A stretch of 64,000 nt of DNA from Poecilobothrus nobilitatus (lineage: Eukaryota; Arthropoda; Insecta; Diptera; Dolichopodidae). A program made the position numbers and the translations under genes. Positions within the stretch are counted from its first letter, which is position 1. Each line of letters begins with the position of its first letter. The notes beneath the pieces were generated by a model. It was not told the DNA's origin. It saw nothing but the letters and a program-made list of their open reading frames with translations, and searched no databases. The stretch lies in contig OX352773.1 of NCBI GenBank assembly GCA_947095535.1, forward strand, positions 267,460,515 through 267,524,514. The letters are read 5' to 3'. Positions 57,910 to 64,000 of the stretch are shown here, piece by piece.

Positions 57910-58220
57910 ATGGAATTCCGTTTTTGCTTAGCAGATATCACAAATTTAGAAACTTTTCAAGTAATACCACCTTCCCAGAATAACCAGATGGAAGTATTTT
58001 ACTAAATTTTAGTACATAGTCAATACGGAACAATTTTGTATTTTATTTTAGACATCTTGAAATGTTTCCCTATCACGACGAAAGATTTCTAATCAACGGT
58101 TTAATGTCTATACTGTCTATTAGTTCTATTATGGATAAAGATTTATTGAAAAATGTATATTTTAATTTAATATTTAAATCGGGTTCAAATTTTTTTTTTC
58201 AAATTCAATTTGATATTGAG
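57910..58220 (+). other. Possible two-exon gene fragment, divergent from mRpS14
   Basis: A start MEFRFCLADITNLETFQ at 57910 ends at a CAA|GTAATA donor-like site. A later open stretch 58052-58220 (HLEMFPYHDERFLINGLMSI..., between TTTATTTTAG and GAG|GTGAGT) looks like an internal exon. The two do not join in phase with the sites I can see, and no third exon is evident before the convergent ATPsynF gene. It may be a decayed gene, or an intervening exon was missed. Function unknown. Confidence 0.3.
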
Positions 58221-58417
58221 GTGAGTTCTTGAGGTTGAGATATGTTAAATGTAAATATTTGTTGCACTGAAAACATTTTTTTTGGAATTTCAATTCTATG
58301 CTGATTTATTGATTCTAGCTTTTTTATAAGTCTTTAATAAGACATTGTTGTTATATTTAATTAATTTAAACAGAATTACAAACTGATTCTAAAGTTTAAA
58401 TTTTTAAGAAAATATTT

Positions 58418-58879
58418 TTAATGATATTTGTAATTTCTGTGGTGGCGCATCTTTCCATAATTAATAGTATAGAAGAATGTCATAGCAAGAAAGGTAACTT
58501 GAAAAAATGGTGCGATTCCAGCACGTTTTGGTTGTACATATTTGTGTTGCCAACGCCAAAAGGCACGGGAGAATGCACCAGCAAGAGCTTGTGGGCTCTT
58601 ATTACGACGATTTAACCAACTTCCAATTTCACCAAGTTTAACTTGACTTAAAGGTGTGTCAGCTAAAAAGAAAATCGAAATTATTAAAAGGAATTTTTTA
58701 AAATAAAAATTAATTGAAGAATTATGTAATTAAAACAATTAAATTAACCTTAAAAATCTTAGATTTTTCTTTTTTTTTCCCCTAGTTTTTTTTTACTTAC
58801 GTGTTCCATAATAACGTGCAGGATTGTATGGTCCATGAACTTTTGGATTATATTCAGCTGGATAATCACCAATTGCCAT
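58418..58879 (-). CDS. ATPsynF: ATP synthase subunit f, mitochondrial
   Basis: Two exons on the minus strand, 58879-58801 and 58662-58418, give 107 residues. The join (ACAC|GTAAGT ... TTTTTAG|CTGAC) restores a Pro codon. The start MAIGDYPAEYNPKVHGPYNP is the conserved family N-terminus. The second exon holds GEIGSWLNRRNKSPQALAGA, SRAFWRWQHKYVQPKRAGIA and one membrane helix (FFQVTFLAMTFFYTINY), then the basic end KMRHHRNYKYH. Subunit f is a small membrane part of the Fo sector in the inner mitochondrial membrane and helps dimer stability. Confidence 0.95.
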
Positions 58880-59167
58880 TTTTAATCAATTTTCTTATTC
58901 CTGATAGTATAATGAATAAATCTTTCTCTACAGAGCTAAGGCAAAATGCGAACAATCAAATTTCTTTCAAATACAAGTCTTGTCAAATGAAATGTCAACA
59001 TTTTCGATTTCGAAATTTCGGAAGTATGAATATACAGTACAGTCACTTCTAAAACTGTAAATTGGCTATACTTATTTATTATTTTACTTGTATTTTCGAT
59101 TTCATTTGTTCAAAAAAAATTTATTAAGAGTTATGCAGGCATTATGCCAAATTATTTTGAATATATG
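58880..59167. other. Upstream region of ATPsynF to the LTR element
   Basis: Short AT-rich region with the presumed ATPsynF promoter. The 801-series frame overlapping ATPsynF on the plus strand is antisense and not a gene. Confidence 0.4.
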
Positions 59168-59636
59168 AGTTAATATTTAAGAGCTAAAGGTGATGGCCGC
59201 ATGCAAGTCATCTATCCTGTAAACTTAAATTCATAAATTATAAATTCCGTTTTTTCTATATTACTTAAATTGTTCTTTCAAATAAATAAAAGTGTCAAAT
59301 TACAATTCTTACATTTATATTTTTTTTCTCTTCATATAATTTTTTACTGTCGCGATCAAAAATGATGACATCGCGAATAATTGCAACTAGTTATTTCTAA
59401 CTGTATAAAATACAATAAAATATTATCCAACTGTACAAATTTTTATAAAATAAAAGTACAGTTATAATTTGGTCGTTACTAAGTAAAGTTATATAAAACA
59501 TAAAATTAATTAAATTAGCTGTCAATACAAAATTATGTTTTAAATTAAGTTATTAAATTAAAATAAATTAAGTTAAAGTAAATTATTGTGTTTTTTATTT
59601 ATTTTTATTTTCTTTGAGTGCTTCTAAACCTAAATT
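59168..59636 (+). mobile_element. Putative 5' LTR of the 17.6/297-type element
   Basis: The right border is fixed by the adjoining primer-binding site: the LTR ends ...CCTAAATT, the AATT end known for this group. The left border at AGTTAATATTTAAGAG (59168) is a guess, from the AGT start typical of the group and an expected length of 400-510 bases. The 3' LTR lies outside the window, so it cannot be checked here. Confidence 0.45.
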
Positions 59637-59653
59637 TGGCGCAGTCGGTAGGA
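59637..59653 (+). promoter_or_regulatory. tRNA-Ser primer-binding site
   Basis: TGGCGCAGTCGGTAGGA is complementary to the 3' end of insect tRNA-Ser and is the primer site known from the Drosophila 17.6 and 297 elements. It directly follows the presumed LTR end. Here it also forms a small hairpin with the following GCCGAC. Confidence 0.85.
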
Positions 59654-60125
59654 TTGCCGACGGTAAAACAAAAATAAAATAAAATAAACATTTTTTTTAA
59701 GAACAATAATAATATCACAATCAAACAATAAAATTTGTTTTAATACAAATTAAAAACTTTGATTTACAAAGTAAATATTGTGATGTATTATATAAAAATA
59801 ATATTTTGATAAACAAAATATATTTTTTTTTCTTTCTTAAATAAAATAAAATAAAAAATAAACTTACCGTTCTTTTATCAAAAAGAATAAAATCGGCAAT
59901 TAAAAATAAAATTAAAATAGTGATCAACATTGTTACTCACCTGAAATAAATAAATACGTAAAAAACATTTATTTAATATTAAGTAATTTTAAAATTTAAA
60001 AATATAATATTTTTTTTTTATCAACAATTATCAACTAAATTATCAAAAAAAAAAAAAAAAATAATAAAAATTATATCAACAAAACCTTACATTATCATTC
60101 AAAAATTTATAAAAAATTAAACAAA

Positions 60126-61123
60126 ATGGTTGTGACATTTCGGGATATTATAACAGAAGCCAGATCTGTTGAACCCTTCACCGGAACTGACTCGAACGAG
60201 CTTAGCTATTTCTTACAAGAGGCTGACTCGTTATTGAGCCAGTTAACGGATATAAACGAGAGAAATTATGTTAGCAGAATTTTAACTACCAAAATTGTAG
60301 GCCAAGCAGCAACATCTATTAGGAAACTATTAGCAACAACGGTAACGTGGCAACAAATAAAGGAACAACTAATCAAATCATTCGGAGTTAAGGAGAACTA
60401 TTTAATATTGAAAGAACAAGCTGATGCAATAAGAATGGTCACGGTAAGTCAATATTATTCCGAACTAAATGAAATCTTAGATAAACTAAATATTAAATAT
60501 AATTTAGATATAAATAAACCTATAGACTTTAAGCCCGAGAATAATGAAATAAGTATTCTCGATAAATTCTAAATAAAATCAATCGACAAGATTCTATGTA
60601 CCTTAGAACAAAAAATGTTACTTCCTTAGAGGAAGCATATAATGAACTGGTACAAACTGGAATTTCTAGTAACAATTATAATTCATATAATTCATATCGT
60701 GGTAACTATAAAAATAACAAAAAATTTAATAATAAAAATGATAATCAAAATAATAATCGTTATAATAGTCATGAAAATAAGTATAATAATAATTTTAATC
60801 GCGGTTCGTTTCAAAATAAAAATAATAATACTAATAATTATAACGGATTAAATAAATTTAACAAATATAATAACAATCTTAACAATTATAAGCAACAATA
60901 TTATAACAATAATAATAATTTTAACAATAATAGGCAACAATATAATAATAATAATAATAATTTTAACAATAATTATAGGCAACAATATAATAATCGTAAT
61001 AATCCTAGTGGGAATTTCTCCAATAATTACCGAAATAACCGAAGCGCTGACGAAATGGAAGTAGATCCTCCTAAAGTCGAGGAAAATTTTCATTTAGTGC
61101 CTCGGAAAATTCATTACCAATAG
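60126..61123 (+). pseudogene. gag of the LTR element, one frame break
   Basis: The first frame, 60126-60572, starts MVVTFRDIITEARSVEPFTG and holds the capsid-like part. A one-step frame change occurs near 60570, and the second frame runs 60596-61123 (LRTKNVTSLEEAYNELVQTG). The C-terminal third is extremely Asn/Tyr-rich, with three copies of a RQQYNNxNNNFNNN-like unit (about 60890-60990), and replaces the zinc knuckle usual in gag; RNA binding by Arg/Asn-rich tails is known in this group. The AAT-codon run is probably repeat-expanded. Confidence 0.8.
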
Positions 61124-61440
61124 TTGAATTTACTATCGGTAATACAAAAGTCAATTGTTTAATAGATTCGGGATCTACTGTTTCTATAATGGATGAAACA
61201 TTATTTCCACATATTAAAAGAAAAAAAATTAAATTAATACCTTATTCGGTCAAAATAAAATTTTGTATGAAATAGTAACAGATGTTCCAACCGAATTCAA
61301 CCAATATGCTGATATGGTTTGGAAAATCTTAAAATTAAAAAATAAAAAATTTAATGCCATACTAGGGCAAAATATTTTAAAAGCAATAGGCGCGAAAATT
61401 GATTTTGGTAATAATACCATTAAAATTATGAACAAAGTCA
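61111..61440 (+). pseudogene. Aspartic protease region of pol
   Basis: The active-site word LIDSGSTVSIM lies at about 61160-61190, in the -1 frame relative to gag. A one-base deletion in a T run near 61260 shifts the frame. The C-terminal protease word ILGQNILKAIGAKIDF then appears in the RT frame. A sequencing error in the homopolymer is the alternative explanation. Confidence 0.8.
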
Positions 61441-63143
61441 CTAAATTTAAAGACTCATGTCCATATGACGAGGTTCACGAGTTAAATTCTATAGATTTAA
61501 AAAATAATAAAATTATTAATTACATTAAAACCGACCATCTCAATGAAGAAGAGAGGAAACAAGTTAATGAAATCGCTTCGAAAAATAGGGATTTATTTTA
61601 TCAAGAGGGCGATAAATTAACAAATATTAAAGTAATTAAACATCAAATAATTGTAAAAAATAGTCAACCAATATATTGTAAAACATATCGATTTTCCAAA
61701 ATCCAGGAAGAAGAAGTGGAAAAGCAAACATTAGATATGCTAGCCCAGGGAATTATTAAGCATAGCAATTCGCCTTATAATTCACCTATTTGGATTGTTC
61801 CAAAGAAAATGGATCAATCAGGCAACCAAAAATGGAGAATTGTTGTCGACTACAGAAAACTCAATGAGATTACTGTAGACGACAAATTTCCAATTCCAAA
61901 TATAGATTCATTGTTCGACAAGTTAGGTCGATCGCAATACTTTACAACTTTGGACCTTGCCAAGGGCTTCCATCAGATTCTAGTGGATGAAAAAGATCAA
62001 GCTAAAACGGCTTTTTCAACGCCTCGAGGTCACTACGAATTTGTCAGGATGCCATTCGGATTAAAGAATGCTCCTGCCACATTCCAACGTACGATTAACT
62101 ACGTTTTACGTGATTTCATTAATATTTCTTGTGTAGTAAATCTAGATGATATACTCATCTTCAGTACATCACTCCAAGAACATTTGGAGGTTATTTCAAA
62201 TATTTTTCAGAAATTAAGAGAGTTTAATTTAAAAATTCAAATTGACAAATGTACATTTTTAGCAAAAGAATCTGAATATTTAGGCCACCTTTTAACCAAC
62301 AAGGGTATCAAACCTAACCCGGCCAAAGTGGAAGTAATAAAAAAATTAAATTTACCAACATCGAGAAAATCAATAAAGAGCTTTTTAGGAATAACGGGCT
62401 ATTATCGTAAGTTTATACGCGATTACGCGAAAATAGCCCAACCATTGACTCATTGTTTAGAAAAACATAATAAAATTGATGTAAATAATAGTAAATACGT
62501 AGAAGCTTTTGAAAAATTAAAACGGCTAATTACTGAGGATCCTATTCTAAGGTATCCTGACTTCAAATAGAGATTTACTCTGACAACCGACGCGAGCCAA
62601 TATGCAATTGGGGCCGTTTTATCACAAAATGGTCACCCTGTTTCCTTCGCGAGCCGTACTCTTAATGAGCATGAGATTAAATATAGTACGATTGAAAAAG
62701 AACTTCTTTCAATCGTATGGTCTACAAAATATTATAGACCATACTTATACGGCGTTCAATTTACCATTAAGACAGATCATAAACCATTGGTCTGGTTAAA
62801 CTCATTAAAAGAGCCTAACTCTAAGCTCCAAAGATGGAGAATAAAACTGAATGAGTTTGATTTTAATATTGAATATCTAAAGGGTAAGGACAACAAAGTC
62901 GCCGACTTTTTGAGTAGAATTGATGTGGAAAACAATGAAATTTATGCTATAGATAATATGAGCGATAGAGCTACAATTCATAGTGCTATCGAAAATTTGG
63001 ATAATGCTATTCCTATTGTAGACAATATTGTTAATAAGTATCTTTCTCAAATACACCTCGTAGAGAATAAATCTGAAGAAATGGAAATAAAATTTAAAAG
63101 ATACAGAAAGTTATATATTTCCACAGAAAATCTCAAAAATTAA
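61441..63143 (+). pseudogene. Reverse transcriptase and RNase H of pol
   Basis: RT shows WRIVVDYRKLNEITVDDKFP, TTLDLAKGFHQILV, FVRMPFGLKNAPATFQR and NLDDILIFS; the catalytic box reads VNLDD where most relatives have YxDD (Leu/Asn variation before the Asp pair, both Asp kept). RNase H follows: [28 protein letters not shown] and [10 protein letters not shown] single in-frame TAG at 62568-62570 separates the two domains; otherwise the frame stays open to 63143. Confidence 0.88.
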
Positions 63144-63249
63144 AATTACTTAAACGACGTTCTAAGAAGATTTATCAAGTCAGGTACTACAGCTATTTAT
63201 ACTAAATTAAATGACCTCTATTCGCAATTTTTCAAAATAAACTTTTTAA

Positions 63250-64000
63250 TCTATTTAGTAATAATTCCAAAATAAAATTTGTAAAATGTTCAAAACTGGC
63301 TGAAGATATTGAAAATGAAGAAGACCTATTACAAATAATAAAACAAGTACATGAAAAAACTAACCACCGCGGTATATTGGAAAACTTTACAGAAATAAAA
63401 GATTTATATTATTTCCCAAACTTAAAAGACTTTATTTACAAATTTGTCAATAACTGTGACGTTTGCAATCTAGCTAAATATGATAGACATCCAAATAAAT
63501 TCAAGTATCAATTATCTGAAACTCCTTCTGAGTTAAACGAAATCGTTCACGCTGATGTCTTTTATTTGCAAAAACAAATATTCTTAACAACTATTGATAA
63601 ATTTAGCAAACATTTAACAGTATCCAAATTAAACGACAGAAATAGCATAACTATAGTTCAGGCCCTAAAACTTAGAAATTCTCTTTTCGGTAAACCCAAA
63701 AAATTTATATTCGACAATGAGTTCGACAGTCTAAACCTTAAGGACTTTTGCAGATTAGAAGAGATTGAAATTCACTTTACATCACCCAGAAGCCATACGG
63801 GAAATTCGGATATAGAAAGAGTTCATGGAACTATATTAGAACATATTAGAATTTTAAATCTTACTGAACCTGATTTAGATACTGAAAGTAAAATACTTAA
63901 AGCTGTTCAAGCTTACAATAGTACAATTCATTCAACAACTGCAACAAAACCTATTGACTTTATTAACGGGAAAGTTCTAGATTTTGACATTATTAAAAAT
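63250..64000 (+). pseudogene. Integrase of pol, truncated by window end
   Basis: Read in a third frame, after breaks between 63144 and 63260. The HHCC-type zinc site is present (HEKTNH at about 63352, CDVCNLAKY at about 63457). The catalytic triad residues appear in HADVFYL, FDNEFDS and IERVHGT. The core runs to the window edge without further stops. Confidence 0.82.

Larger units (their letters stand above)
59168..64000 (+). mobile_element. Ty3/gypsy LTR retrotransposon, 17.6/297 type, broken, cut by window end
   Basis: Order: LTR, tRNA-Ser primer site, about 470-base leader, gag, protease, RT, RNase H, integrase, then the window ends. The protease frame is -1 relative to gag, as expected for this group. 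Reading-frame breaks are listed under the individual parts; taken together the copy cannot be active. Whether an envelope gene follows, as in errantiviruses, cannot be seen. Confidence 0.88.

Noticed and set aside
58421..58615. Plus-strand 64-codon open frame
   Set aside because: Exactly antisense to exon 2 of ATPsynF, whose protein is clearly recognisable.
60642..61093. Ile-rich frames on both strands over gag
   Set aside because: Shadows of the AAT-rich gag tail.

Overview
This window is nuclear DNA of an insect, most likely a fly. It is very AT-rich. Genes have short introns of about 50-350 bases with GT...AG ends, and a ZAD zinc-finger gene (an arthropod family expanded in flies) is present. 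Several predicted proteins are close to Drosophila ones as I remember them (eclair, mRpS18A, ATP synthase subunit f). I ran no search, so orthology is by recognition.

Gene islands. (1) 5.5-11.4 kb: eclair (p24 cargo receptor, +), an SLC35F6-type transporter (-), a ZAD-C2H2 zinc-finger protein (+) and the mitochondrial rRNA methyltransferase Mrm2 (-). (2) 15.6-21.2 kb: splicing factor ISY1 (+), mRpS18A (+), an unrecognised 100-residue membrane protein (+) and a proline-rich two-SH3 adaptor (-). (3) 37.6-39.6 kb: SMYD5 (+) and a small doubtful ORF (-). (4) 56.3-58.9 kb: mRpL24 (+), mRpS14 (-) and ATPsynF (-). Exon joins were worked out by hand; all the multi-exon reading frames close exactly.

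Between the islands lies dense, mostly dead mobile DNA. There are CR1/jockey-like non-LTR retrotransposons (24.9-26.5, 28.5-29.5, 49.4-53.4 kb, with smaller scraps at 0.9, 22.5, 30.0, 32.4 and 42.5 kb). There is a decayed piggyBac (30.2-31.9 kb), a decayed Ty3/gypsy element (33.5-35.5 kb), a FLYWCH plus THAP remnant (43.8-44.9 kb) and a Mutator-like transposase joined to a YqaJ-type nuclease domain (46.9-49.3 kb). The window ends inside a 17.6/297-type LTR retrotransposon (59.2 kb onward) with a tRNA-Ser primer site. Small non-autonomous elements are also present: tRNA-derived SINEs, a five-copy MITE family, a MITE in the eclair intron with a clean target duplication, and a nested insertion whose near-empty counterpart is also in the window.

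Five of the twelve recognised or well-supported genes act in or on mitochondria (Mrm2, mRpS18A, mRpL24, mRpS14, ATPsynF). They are scattered and on both strands, so this is not an operon. No CRISPR array, rRNA or intact tRNA gene was seen. Family names of mobile elements rest on motifs I could read. Element ends are approximate unless a terminal repeat is described.
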